A stretch of 64,000 bases of DNA from Neonectria sp. B-13 (Eukaryota > Ascomycota > Sordariomycetes > Hypocreales > Nectriaceae), in the NCBI GenBank assembly GCA_002682825.1, contig NOKP01000001.1, positions 3,475,296-3,539,295 on the forward strand, written 5' to 3'. Each line of letters opens with the position of its first letter. The stretch's first letter is position 1. A model generated the notes under the pieces. The model ran no database searches, had not been told where the DNA came from, and saw nothing but the letters and a program-made list of their open reading frames with translations. Below are positions 1 through 10,367 of this stretch, piece after piece. The translations under genes and the position numbers were made by a program.

Positions 1-3000
1 GGGGAAACAAAAGAATTTCAACATCTTTTCTTTCCTGGTTCTCTAGCCGAGCCAATGCAGTCAACTAGGCAGAGGATGATGGAACCATCCGGAGGCCATT
101 CCGGATCTGGAGATGGAGCCGGAGAGAACAGCTTGAGGCTGTGATAGAGTGGCCCGTCGATGCGTTCGTAGGCGGTAGCTAGAAACAAGGAAGAACCCAA
201 ATTTCGGGAAACACTTGGACTGTGCCTGTGACTGTTCTTTTCGTCGATGCCGTTCGTTCTCTTGGTGGGAGTATTATACGTGTTTGTCCAGACTGGATTG
301 CTGTCCATCAAGGTTGTTTCAGCCCACAAAACTTGAGTACCAGGGCTCATGCGGTGTATAACGACCATCTAAGACAACTCTAGACCGTTGATGGCGCTCC
401 TTATCAATCAACTTAATTGCTAATCTATGTCTTTGCGATTTCAGTCTGATCTCACAAGGAACTAATCGTTTGCTTCCAGTTGGGTTTGATAGCAAGTCAC
501 GAAGAAGGCGGCAGACTTTGATAGATGCCAAATCATATCGAGTGTGCCATGTTTCATACACAGCGATGTAAATTATTCGCTTCTTACAGCCAACGGATCG
601 CAATGTACGGTAGACAAAGACGTATGCGGTAGGTCACAAGACGTTGCATAGAGGCCGGTACAAATACATGCCGTAAGACGACGCAGCCAAAGCGGCGCCC
701 GGATTCCGAAATATGGGGCTGATTCGGCGGGGTGTCGGCCGGGAAGACAAGGTGGCGACAGCCAGCGAATGCCGGCGAGTGAAGAATGAAGAGACACGAG
801 AAATGTGACAGGAAACTCTCCTTGACCACCTACCTTACGTTTTATTGACCACTTCTTGTCGTGGTTGGTAATGCTCGGTCAAGCACTGACCCAAGAGCGG
901 GCATCGGACGTAAGGTGATGTTGGGCCGATGCACGTCCTCCCTTCACTCAAAAGCTCACGGTCAAAGGGCCATTCACCGTTGAGGCACTGTTATGGCCGA
1001 TGAGATGGTGGTCGAGAAAGTTCAACAGCTGACGGTACATCACGGGTATCCTTGGATATGTACCCGCCAACCCGTCGATAACTCAACGTCCCGTTTGAGA
1101 AGACGGACGAGGATCAAGGCACGAGTACATCACGTGGAGACGGGGCAAAAGAAGGAGACTGAACTAGTATGGGAGGCAAAAGGTCGGCAGGAGTTGCCTG
1201 CCAAGCGATATTCAATGCCAGTTGTTGGCGAAAGCATCCTGCCGGGGACGCCTTACTGTGCGTGTAGGCTGGCCTATTCGTCAGTCCCCATCCAGAGGGC
1301 TATCCAACCCTGTGTTTAGCTGGCTCCGTGGCGGCGGCAGCTGGATGTGATGTGATGAGGCGACGGCAGGATTGTGGTGTTCACACAAGTTTTAGCCTGT
1401 CCTCGTGCTTCCTTTTTGTTTCTCCTTTGCCGTGTATTCACCTTATAGCCCAACGGAGATCCGAGACTGAGGCATGCACGCTACTTCGGAAGGCATCTCT
1501 GGCTTGCCCGTGCTCCGCGCGCGTGGACGTGAGGTTTGTGACATAGTGATACAATACTGTTGATGGATCCGGGCCCATTATTGCCCGGGAGGTCCATGGC
1601 GGATGAAGTGTGCTGTCATACGCACTTCGGCTCGGCTGCCACTTCGCGGTGTGGGTAATGTACACATCCGACAATAATTATCATATCCGACGTCCGCAGT
1701 TCCACACCTCCTCGACGCCGTTGAAGAAGAAGAAACATGACAGTTGGGAAGAAACCCCAAGAAAGTAATGACCAGGCCTTGTCCAAGCTAGGAAGCTCGT
1801 AGACGCAATAGCAGCCACTTCGAGTTGCCGCCCACCTACAGAAGCGCCCGTCCATCGGAAAAGTGCCACAACCCAACCTTACCAAACCCAGCCCCCCCTT
1901 TCGGGAAGTTGGCCCTTAGAGTTCCCCCTTCCTGGGCAGGGCTTGTTTCTGGTCACACTCTCCTTCTGAGAGGGTAACCGAGGGTTTGGTCTGGCGTTCC
2001 TCGGTCCGCTCTAGACCATGGTAAAGCCCGCCGCGGCGCGTGTGCGCCGCGCCCTTCCCTTATCGAGTTCGCGCAGAAGAGTTGTCGGATGTTGGTTGGC
2101 TATGAGACGGCTCAGTACATGAGAACAGAAAGAAAAAGAAAGAAAAAAGGAGAGGGAAAGCGAAGACCGAACCGGCAAAAAGGGGTGAGAAACAAGCCCC
2201 CTGCTTTTGCGTTTGGGTGTTCTGCGGCTTCTGTTGTTGCCCGTGTGATGTGATGCCTTTCTAAGCAAACGTTTTTCTCTTTTGTTTGTGTTATTGCGTT
2301 TTGGCTAAGGTTTCTGCTGAACGTTTCGAAGATGAGGATAACTCAGCAGTTGAACATTGGTCGGATGTGGACGCGTTGATGATACCTTCTGGTATTGTCT
2401 GTCGAGAACGTTACATGGTCTGTCGGTGAGCAATGAGCCAACACAGGCGATGAAGAAAGACGCACAAAGCACGGATATTCCGATGTCGAACACAATGACA
2501 GATGTGGGAGGGGCGTGGGATTGTAAGGGCTGGGGGAGTGCGGAGGTGGAGATAGAGTTGTTTGTGGCAGAAACAAACGGCATCCAAATCACCTACCCCT
2601 ATTCCATCCGCCAACAGTGCCAACAGCAAGTCCAACTGACTGTATTGTTAAAAGCCTCTACAAAATGTCAGGAGGGCCTTGTTCTATGGCGGGAGAGTGA
2701 GCCCCCCTTGTGTAAAGGACATCCACCTTGGCATCATTTGGAGTCCCTCGTTTGTGCTTTGCTCTGTGAGGCGACAGATCCCGACAGCATCTATGTGCCG
2801 TTGGTCTTGATTACGTCCATCACGGACATGTGTTTGTTCTCTTCGTTAGTAAACCGGCGTCTGTCAGGCCCCGAGCAACCCTAGCTTAGGAATCCCAGCA
2901 GACTGGGAGGACAGGGCTTCCCGGGACGCCATTGAGAGGCGCGAGCGCAAGCGCATGCTCCCGGGACCCGAAAGCGATCGGAGAAAAGCCAGAGTATGGA

Positions 3001-5169
3001 AAGCACGAGAGGAGAAGGGAAAAGCTGCCCCGAGCGCATGGTTGCGCGGTCGGTGCGTCCGGGAAACAGTGCTTGGCTACGCAAGCGAACGCGGAAATGG
3101 TTGACGCCGCGGTTTGCGCGCGCGGTGGAGTGTAGCATGCAGGTGAAATGTGAGGGCCCTTGGCGGCAGGCAACAGCGCAAACTCTGTGTGTGCCGATGG
3201 CCCGACGGCGGATGGAGGATGGATGGCGGGTATGCTGAGTTGGGCGGAATAATGATGATAGAATGACGAGGAGAAAGAGGGAAGGAGGGAGTATGTGGGG
3301 GTAGCGGGGGGCCTGAAGCAGGAGTTCGGAGCTGAATCATAGATCACGGCCGCACTATTGAGCTCGTTTAGGAAGCGAGGGAGTGAGTGCTTCGTGCGTA
3401 TTGTTTTCTGTTGGTGCAGCCGTGATGGCGGGCCGTCGACTTTGGCACGGAGGCAAAGAGGTTGCGCTGGTGGGGCCGACTGCGGGTCCGGGGGCGCGGG
3501 CACTAAGCCCGAAGTGCACCTCAATAGGCGGCCCCCAGCGCCGGCCGAGTTCGGGGGCGGCGCCTCAGGTCGACAACAATACCAAGGGCTGTCTGAGGAC
3601 AATAGGAAGCATGGCGCCAGCCATACCCCGTAGAGGGCCCCACCGGCCTGCGCTTGCACGCCTTTGGGCCACACACACCCCTTCTTCTCCCCTGCTCCCC
3701 TGCCTTGCGTCACCGACATGTCGCCGCCCGGAAACGAGGACAATAGGATTTCCCCATGATAGGGCGGTGCCTGCGGGACACACACGGCGGCGGAGGCTTG
3801 TCTCAAGTTGATGTGATTGACGTGTGTTGTGTTTTTCTGTGTCTTTCTTTTCTCCCCTTTTCTTTTCCATCATCTTCTTACACCGGGTTCCCCTTCCTAC
3901 ACCGGCTTCCCTTTTCTGTCCATTCTCGGCACTGTCAATGGAGCGGTCATGTCTCTCCCAGACGTCACACAACGTAGGTTCCTTCGCCACGGCCTCTCCG
4001 CCAATGTGACGTCTCAGTTTCTTGGTCACAAACAAACGGCGCGGGCCCACCGTTCTCCTAGAGCCGAGATTCGCTTCTTGGAAGCTAATCGCGTTTCTCT
4101 ACTTAGCTCCCGGGGCCTCGATTGCTGTCTCGTGGAAACGGATTGGACGTCCAACGCTTTCCCGATGAGGCCTGTTTGCCCACCACCCTCTGAACATTGC
4201 CGACAAGCCAGTCCGGCCGGCAAGCCTCATCCATGTTCTGGGCACAATACGCTCACGCAGCACACGGTGCATGAATAGACAGCCATACCCCCCGGGGTGG
4301 GGAGTATCTACAGTACAAAGTGGAGGGGGCGTGCCGACGTACGTCAGGTCCTCTCTCCCCTTGCCCAGTGTTCTTCCAAGCCAACCTTGTTGCTTCTCGG
4401 CCGGGAGGAATGAACTTGACGACTTCAGTCAAGCGCCGCCAGGGCGGTTTGCGAATGCAGACATTGGTGGTTGGGCTTGCTGTTGGCCGAACACACCCTC
4501 GTTGGATGGAAAGCCCACGCCCGGCTTCATGGCGCCCTCTCGGTCTGCGTTCCGTCGGAAATGATGGCTGTGAATAGCTTCCCCTCCCATTGGGCAAATG
4601 CATGTCAGGGCGTCTGCTTGCAGACACACACAACAGACCAAACGCACGCACTCGCCCACCGCCGCTGGGTGTTTGGGGGGAAAGCCCTATTGTACAGCTC
4701 AATGGGGCAATGCATCATATCATCCATGTACTACAATAGTAAACTGCTGGGATGTCAAGACCTCACACACCCCACACGTCTCGTTTTGTCTGTATTTGTC
4801 CTTCCCGTTCTCGACGCCACTATCCACCCTCAGTCCTCGTCACCATCTACACCCATGCTTTCTACTTTAGCCTTCAGTCGACAAGTAGCTTTCGGGTGGC
4901 GCAATACTGTTGGCTACCTATCCGCCTGTCCTTACCCATTGTGTCGACGGCTCCATACCCGGTCGTCCTGTGCACCAGCCGTGATTGACTCGTGGGATAT
5001 CTTTATATATCCTCACCTGTCCTCCCTCTTGCCAACTCCTCATCTCCTCTCATCGACAGTTTGATAAACTACACTCTTGCTTCCCAAGGACTTGCCTTGC
5101 CGTACGCTTCCTCTTATTACAAAATCTTACATCGAAGCATCGCTCCTCATCCCTCATCCTCTCTCCAAC
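1..5169. other. Long intergenic region, no supported gene
   Basis: I see no frame with convincing coding character on either strand. The longest one (2886-3806, minus, 306 codons) opens at TTG rather than ATG, is made of low-complexity Pro/Ser/Ala/Gly sequence and lacks recognisable motifs. The last part, about 4750-5169, is pyrimidine-rich and looks like promoter plus 5' leader of the gene starting at 5170. The rest may hold distal regulatory DNA or non-coding transcripts, which sequence reading cannot decide. Confidence 0.6.
5004..5010 (+). promoter_or_regulatory. TATA-like element
   Basis: TATATAT sits about 160 bases before the ATG at 5170 and is followed by a C/T-rich leader, as is usual in filamentous fungi. 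It is a plausible core promoter element, judged only from position and composition. Confidence 0.35.
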
Positions 5170-5793
5170 ATGACGATCCCCAATATGACAAATAAGTCTC
5201 GAGCCGCGCTCGCCAAGGACAACAACTCTCGCCCTTCTGCCACCTCACCTCCTCCAGCCTACACTCCCCGTAGAGTGCCAGACTTGGCTGCCCTCACGGC
5301 CCGGGCCATCCAGTCACGACAAGGGCTGGCCAGCGTCGCTCAGGTGCTCCAGCAGAACGCAAACCTCCAGGCAACCCTGCTCAACGCCACCAGCGATGAG
5401 GAGCAAGACCCGGACAGCTCGCCCATCAGCCTGCGCATCAACACCTCCATCAACGTCTCCCGCAGCAACAACGTCGTTTGCCTGGCTGCCAGCCCCGCGG
5501 ACCAGGCCAACGCCATCGCGCAGGCTGTCGTCAAGGCGCTGCATCAGGGCAGTTCCGGCCAGTGCGGCATCCCCATGATCGACGAGAACGGCGCTCCTCG
5601 GCCGCTGCGCATCGAGGTCGACGCCGGGATGGTCGTCGAGGGCTCCGGCAACATCGTCGGGAGCCGTGAGCTGGTCGACAAGGCGCTTGAGCAGCGTAGC
5701 ACCAGTGGTTCTGCTCGACGACCTCGCGAAGATAGCGAGGATCAGGACGACCAGGAGGAGAGCCCTGCGAAGCGCCGGCGGTCAAGCCAGTAA
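5170..5793 (+). CDS. Conserved hypothetical protein, 207 aa, single exon
   Basis: Function unknown. The frame is open from 5077, but the ATG at 5170 is preferred: the upstream part reads like translated 5' leader, whereas from 5170 the protein begins MTIPNMTNKSRAALAKDN. A disordered Pro/Ser-rich N-terminus is followed by a compact central part (about residues 70-175) with alternating hydrophobic pattern, including SPISLRINTSINVSRSNNVV and a Gly-rich GQCGIPMIDENGAPRPLRIE stretch. The C-terminal 35 residues are highly charged: an Asp/Glu run followed by PAKRRRSSQ, which could serve as a nuclear localisation signal. No catalytic motif is visible. The layout resembles small fungal nuclear proteins, but that is inference. 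The gene stands alone, with large gaps on both sides. Confidence 0.8.
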   Translation: MTIPNMTNKSRAALAKDNNSRPSATSPPPAYTPRRVPDLAALTARAIQSRQGLASVAQVLQQNANLQATLLNATSDEEQDPDSSPISLRINTSINVSRSNNVVCLAASPADQANAIAQAVVKALHQGSSGQCGIPMIDENGAPRPLRIEVDAGMVVEGSGNIVGSRELVDKALEQRSTSGSARRPREDSEDQDDQEESPAKRRRSSQ

Positions 5794-7164
5794 TGGCATG
5801 TCATGCCATCTGCTTTCTGTGCGCCATCACTCGCCGTCGAGCGAGAGCTAAGACTTCACGGAGAAGACGCTTTGACATAACTCCTTCCACGACCTAATGA
5901 GAGGCGAGAGATAGTTCGTTGTCATTCGCATACACCTCTACGGCGCACAGAAGACGCGTGCAGGCCCTAGATACGGCCTCGTTTTGAGGTTGAGACTGAG
6001 ACTGCCCGTGATCGCATTCATTCTTACGGCCTTTTTTTTCAGGATGGTTTTCTTTTTGGGAAGTCAGGCTGCAGTTAGGTTGGTGCCTGCCCATGTAGAA
6101 CGGAAGGAACTTACGGGGTTTGATTGGAGCTTCGGGGCTGGAAAAGGAAGGAAAGGAAACAGGAAGGCACGGAAGGGGACGGGGATATCTTGGGGTAACA
6201 CCGTGACGGGGCCAGGCCCAATGACGAACTGATGGAAAAAAAGAAAACATCCAACTTCTTTCTTGACTGATTACGATTACTCTTCTTACACACAAGCAAT
6301 TGACCTCCTTTATCTTTCCTCTGAATCTTCATCTTAAACCCAACCCTTCGTCTCCGTGCTTTCTCTCGTGTCTTCAACGAGCGCCACCGACGGTTCTATC
6401 CTTTCGCACGCACCCTTTCTACCGATGGGATGGTAAAGTAAGTGCAACACCGCCACCACCACCACCACCACCCACTACACTCACGCGTCCCAACCATCAG
6501 GATCAGGGCCATTTCAACTGAACGAGGCTTCGACCGGTCCAACCTACCACCTGGACTAGGTACTCAGTTCGCCGGGCGGCGCCAATCTGACGAACCGCCA
6601 AGTGCACCAGCCCCCCAACGGGAGCACACAGTATCTTCCAGCATGCGACAAGTACTGTACGTGCTGGAACCGGGGCATCTTACTAGCTGAGCTGAGCTGA
6701 GCTAGCTGATCTCACATCCATTGCTGATTAGCTCCAGCCCTCTCACGATGGGGAGCTTCAGCTGTCCTGGCACCCCCGCCACCATGATTCTGCAGGGGAA
6801 GAGTCTAGCCTGCTCCCGACCCCGCGCAACCAAGGGTCGAAGTCTCCAAGCCAAGTCTCCCTCTAAGGGTATGGGTCTCGATCCGCCCACCGCAAGTCAT
6901 CCAACCATGCTTCTTGCGTGAGCTCCGGCCGGCCCATTCTAAAGCCCTCCTCCGCCTCCTTGGCCTTCTCCTTTTCTCGCTCGCCAGACGCCTCTAGCTT
7001 AAACTCCCATCACCATCCCCCGGCCCTGTTGCTCTGTTGCTCTGTTGCTATATTGCTCTGTTGCTCTGTTGCTATATTGCTCTGTTGCTCTCTGTCGACG
7101 AACACCCCCATCTCAACCTCCCAGTCGCTCCCCTCAACACCAACCATTGACCGCAAACGCAACC
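5794..7164. other. Intergenic region with short simple repeats
   Basis: No gene is supported. It holds the 3' flank of the upstream gene and the promoter and leader of the PI-PLC gene. Simple repeats are a CCA/CAC run at about 6452-6472, a GAGCT pentamer run at 6685-6708 and the 8-base minisatellite annotated separately at 7029-7092. Confidence 0.6.
7029..7092 (+). repeat. 8-bp minisatellite with 24-bp higher-order period
   Basis: Eight head-to-tail 8-mers. The order is TTGCTCTG, TTGCTCTG, TTGCTATA, repeated twice, then TTGCTCTG and TTGCTCTC. It ends 72 bases before the PI-PLC start codon, so it probably lies in that gene's 5' leader or core promoter. Confidence 0.9.
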
Positions 7165-8580
7165 ATGGCCAATCTCACCATCCGCAACCTGACCATCAAT
7201 CCCATAGAGCTCGTCTCGGTCGAGCGCTTCGAGAGTGAGCGTGTCCGGACTACCGATGTCGTCTCCAGCGTAACCGGTAAACTCTCCGGCTTCATCAACG
7301 CCACCGACTTCACCGCCCATGAGACTCGAGCCCAGGGCAAGGCCCTCCACAAGGAAAAGGCCAATGTCCGCATCGAATCCTTCAAGACCAAGGAGACTGA
7401 GATTCGTGCCGCCGACAAGAACAAGGAGATCCTTCGCCTCACCTTCAAGGCTGCCGACCACAGCTATGAGGTCGACATCCCCAGCCCCTCGCGCAAGTCG
7501 GCCGTCATGAAGAAGCTCGACGGCGGCTCCCACGAATTTACCGCTGTCTACACCCACAACGGCGCCTTCCTCGCCGTCTTCTCCTCCGCCCGTCTCGAAG
7601 CTTGGATGAAAGAGCTCCATGACGAGTGGCCTCTCCCAGTCCTGTCCATCCCCGGCACCCACAACGCTGCCACCCACCACAAGGCTCTCCCCTCCGTCCG
7701 TTGCCAGTCGGCGAGCGTGCCCGAACAGCTCAACAACGGCGTCCGCTTCCTAGATGTCCGTGTCTCGGCCAACCCCGACAATGACGAGCTCACCATCGTC
7801 CATGGCGCGTTCCCAATCTCCCTCACTGGCAACAAGTACTTGAGGGACTTCCTCGAAGATGTCTACGCGTTCCTTGACAAGAACCCCAGCGAGGTCATCA
7901 TCCTGAGTCTCAAGCGCGAGGGCACCGGGAAGGGTACCGACCAACAGTTGGGCAAGTACCTCAAGAACAGCTACGTCGACAAGAAGCGCAGTCGCTGGTG
8001 GACAGAGCCCAAGGTGCCCACCCTAGGCGCCGCCCGTGGCAAGATCATCATCATTCGTCGCTTCGCCCTCGCCGATGACATGAAGAAGGCCTGCTGGGAC
8101 GGCCACGGCTGGGGCATCGACGCCTCACAATGGCCCGACAACTGTGAGGATGGCAAGACTGGCGGTGGGCACATCCGCGTCCAGGACTTTTACGAGGTCA
8201 CCGAAACCCAGAACGTCGAGAAGAAGACCGAATACGCTCGCAGCCAGCTCGAGCGCGCCGCCGAGCAAAGCTTCCTCATCTCCGGCATGGAAGGGCACAA
8301 GCCCGGAGCCAAAACCCCCCCCTTCTTCGTCAACTTCCTCAGCGCCAACTACTTCTTCAATGCCAGCTGCTGGCCCGAGCGTGTTGCTGCAAAGATCAAT
8401 CCTTCCATGGTCGAGTACCTGTGCATCCGCCACGGCGATGAGGGCAAGGGCCCCAAGAAGCTCAAGGTCGGTGCTGGCGGCACCGGCATCCTCGTCACCG
8501 ATTGGGTAGGCGCCCACGACGATTGGGACCTCGTCCGGTGCGTCGTCGGAATGAATGCTAGACTGCAGCATAAAAAGTAA
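7165..8580 (+). CDS. PI-PLC X-domain (phosphatidylinositol phospholipase C-like) protein, 471 aa
   Basis: Single exon. The frame stays open up to 7045, but that extension only translates the minisatellite; ATG 7165 (MANLTIRNLTI) has a good context (aaccATGg). The C-terminal two thirds, from about residue 155, match the bacterial/fungal type of PI-PLC X domain: LSIPGTHNA with catalytic-type His166, GVRFLDVRV (Arg194, Asp197), TIVHGAF with second His213, then SLKREG and GWGIDASQWPDNC. Such enzymes cleave phosphatidylinositol or GPI-type lipids by acid-base catalysis with two histidines. The N-terminal ~150 residues form a separate beta-rich region I do not recognise. No signal peptide, membrane segment, PH, EF-hand or C2 domain is seen, so this is not the eukaryotic PLC-delta type and is probably soluble and intracellular. 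Substrate is inferred. Confidence 0.9.
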   Translation: MANLTIRNLTINPIELVSVERFESERVRTTDVVSSVTGKLSGFINATDFTAHETRAQGKALHKEKANVRIESFKTKETEIRAADKNKEILRLTFKAADHSYEVDIPSPSRKSAVMKKLDGGSHEFTAVYTHNGAFLAVFSSARLEAWMKELHDEWPLPVLSIPGTHNAATHHKALPSVRCQSASVPEQLNNGVRFLDVRVSANPDNDELTIVHGAFPISLTGNKYLRDFLEDVYAFLDKNPSEVIILSLKREGTGKGTDQQLGKYLKNSYVDKKRSRWWTEPKVPTLGAARGKIIIIRRFALADDMKKACWDGHGWGIDASQWPDNCEDGKTGGGHIRVQDFYEVTETQNVEKKTEYARSQLERAAEQSFLISGMEGHKPGAKTPPFFVNFLSANYFFNASCWPERVAAKINPSMVEYLCIRHGDEGKGPKKLKVGAGGTGILVTDWVGAHDDWDLVRCVVGMNARLQHKK

Positions 8581-9127
8581 GAGTGCAGCGTTTTGGACGG
8601 AAAAAAGGTTTCAAATGGTGACACCTGGTGTTGGAATACTAGACGTGGTGGGACAGGAGATGAATCTATTGACTTTATTGAAGACATAGAACGCACCAAC
8701 AGATACAAAACACAGTCACAAGGGAGGCCACAAGATAGATAATTTGAGGATCTTCCAGCCTCATTCATTCACTTATTGGTCAAGTCACAAAAATCAACGG
8801 TAAAACGATTGTATTTGATTTCATACTATTTTCTTTCATTGATAACATCAGGGTTGCCGTAGATCTGTAGAGTACTGTTAGTCTCTTGTGGTCGTTTCAA
8901 AATGTGACAAAATAGTTGTGAAGTGACCAAGTCAGTTCTCCAAGGTGAATTGGGTTGGTTCATCATGATGAACTCAGGTAATGAATAGGTTTTATCATCA
9001 AATGGTAGGTTGCGAGGGTAGGAAGAAAAAGGTGCCCTTACCATACAATCAACCAAGTTTGGGACATGCAAACATGCATTAGGTCTCCCTATGGTCAAGC
9101 CAGTCAGCTTGGGATTCATCCAGCATA
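8581..9127. other. AT-richer intergenic stretch
   Basis: 3' flank of the PI-PLC gene, lower in GC than its surroundings. On the minus strand, a stretch open from about 9146 to 8826 ends with a strong acceptor (CTAACAGTACTCTACAG, exon side starting near 8865) and a short tail coding IYGNPDVINERK and stop. This may be the 3' end of the exon chain at 9128-10195, but its frame does not join cleanly. Confidence 0.4.
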
Positions 9128-10195
9128 TCAGACAAAACAAGGCCATAATCTAGCAGACGGTTAGTTGGAAGCCGTCAACATAAAAGCACTTAGGGACATA
9201 CCGATGGATATCAGAAGTTGTTAAGTTGTGTTCATTTCCCAGCAATCCGAAGACCGCCGAGTCAAACAGTGTGAATACGTTTGAACTGCTCATCACAAAC
9301 GCATCGAAGCAAGAGGGGAAAATGTGTTCTCTAGGTACCTGAATTCATAAAGGGTCAGCCGCCAATTCCACAGCCAAACATCAACAAGAATCCAATTCCA
9401 AAAGCCACAATCAGGTGACGAAGTCTCAACAAGAGGTCCCGCCGCACTCCCACCACAAGGATTTGTACGTCCTTGCTTTCTAGGGCGAGAGGTTTTGGTA
9501 CTCGTTTATGTCCGCCCGTTCGTTCAAATCTTCATCATAAAGTGGGTATGATCGTAGATCGCTAAGGAGAGAGAGTAAAGTACCTGTCGCATGACATGTT
9601 AGCAGTTGTAACTTCCAAGTCGGCAACAAGAAATTGTGTATTGTGATCTCCAGTCAGACAAGGCTGAAACTAGTTGCAACGTTGTCCACATTGTATATTA
9701 AGAATGAGGAATCCCTAAGGTGTCGGTTTGATCATCATACGGAGGGGGGAGCGAAAGAAAAATGTAAAATGGTACAAACCTTTTGATAATACACAACGCG
9801 TGGCGCGTCACGGTAGGGCAGGCTGGAAACTAAAAGAGACTGTTGCATGTCAGTCAAGGTTCGCTCTCGGAATGTCCTGACAAGGCTGGCTTTCAGAGCT
9901 TTCTCAGGTAAAAAATTATCTTGATCACCATTGTGTTGGTCTGATTTGGATTGTTCATTTGGATAGATCATCATAGAAAATCTGGGGGTAAAGAGGAAGA
10001 GGGTGCCTTACCTAGAAGCAATTGAGGGTGGGACAAGCCCAGGCTGGACGATGCACTCGCATCTTGTGCCTGAGCTTGCTGTGATGAAGAGGTCTGGGAG
10101 AAAAGAGAAGAAGAGAAAATTTCTTGGGGAGAAGATATAGCTGCTGACTGTACGAATCCGCTAGTCTGTTCTTGGCCTAGAAAGACCCCGCAATC
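9128..10195 (-). pseudogene. Candidate multi-exon gene or gene relic, unknown product
   Basis: Not recognised. Five successive introns with acceptable signals join short minus-strand frames without breaking phase. Exons: 10195-10012 (Ser/Gln-rich), 9940-9780, 9663-9584, 9479-9339 (Trp-rich, CGFWNWILVDVWLWNW), 9285-9202, then 9149-9128 ending at TGA. The last intron (9201-9150, 52 bases) is textbook: GTATGT, CTAAC, TAG. The others use GTAAGG, GTTTGT, GTACTT and GTACCT donors. Problems: no in-frame ATG exists in the first exon, which abuts the 5' leader of the divergent gene at 10368; some donors are weak; and a longer frame downstream (9146-8826) is out of phase with the last join. It could be a pseudogene, a spliced non-coding transcript, or chance. 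The sites were chosen by hand with some freedom. Confidence 0.3.
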
Positions 10196-10367
10196 TCAGC
10201 CAGGGACGCGTGTGGCTGTGCAGCCGAGATCCTCCGCTATCTGCCAGTGTGGCGAATCTTATCGCCGCATAAAGACCCCGTCACCACCGCCCAGGTGCCT
10301 GGGACCTGACCTCCACATCTCAACTCTCCAACTTAGTTGGACCGGTACTGACAAAACATCTTTCGAA

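Noticed and set aside
2911..2923. ACAGGGCTTCCCG resembling an internal part of fungal 5S rRNA
   Set aside because: Only this short word matches; the flanking sequence shows neither the 5S start nor the rest of the gene.
2886..3806. 306-codon minus-strand open frame
   Set aside because: No ATG at the start (TTG), low-complexity Pro/Ala/Ser composition, no motif, and comparable open frames exist on the other strand in the same GC-rich stretch.
7045..7164. N-terminal extension of the PI-PLC protein by 40 codons
   Set aside because: It would translate the minisatellite; the ATG at 7165 has a good context and begins the more regular protein sequence.
10212..10367. Earlier ATG for the 10368 gene
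   Set aside because: The extension is Pro/Ser-rich leader-like sequence; the mitochondrial-type N-terminus begins at 10368.
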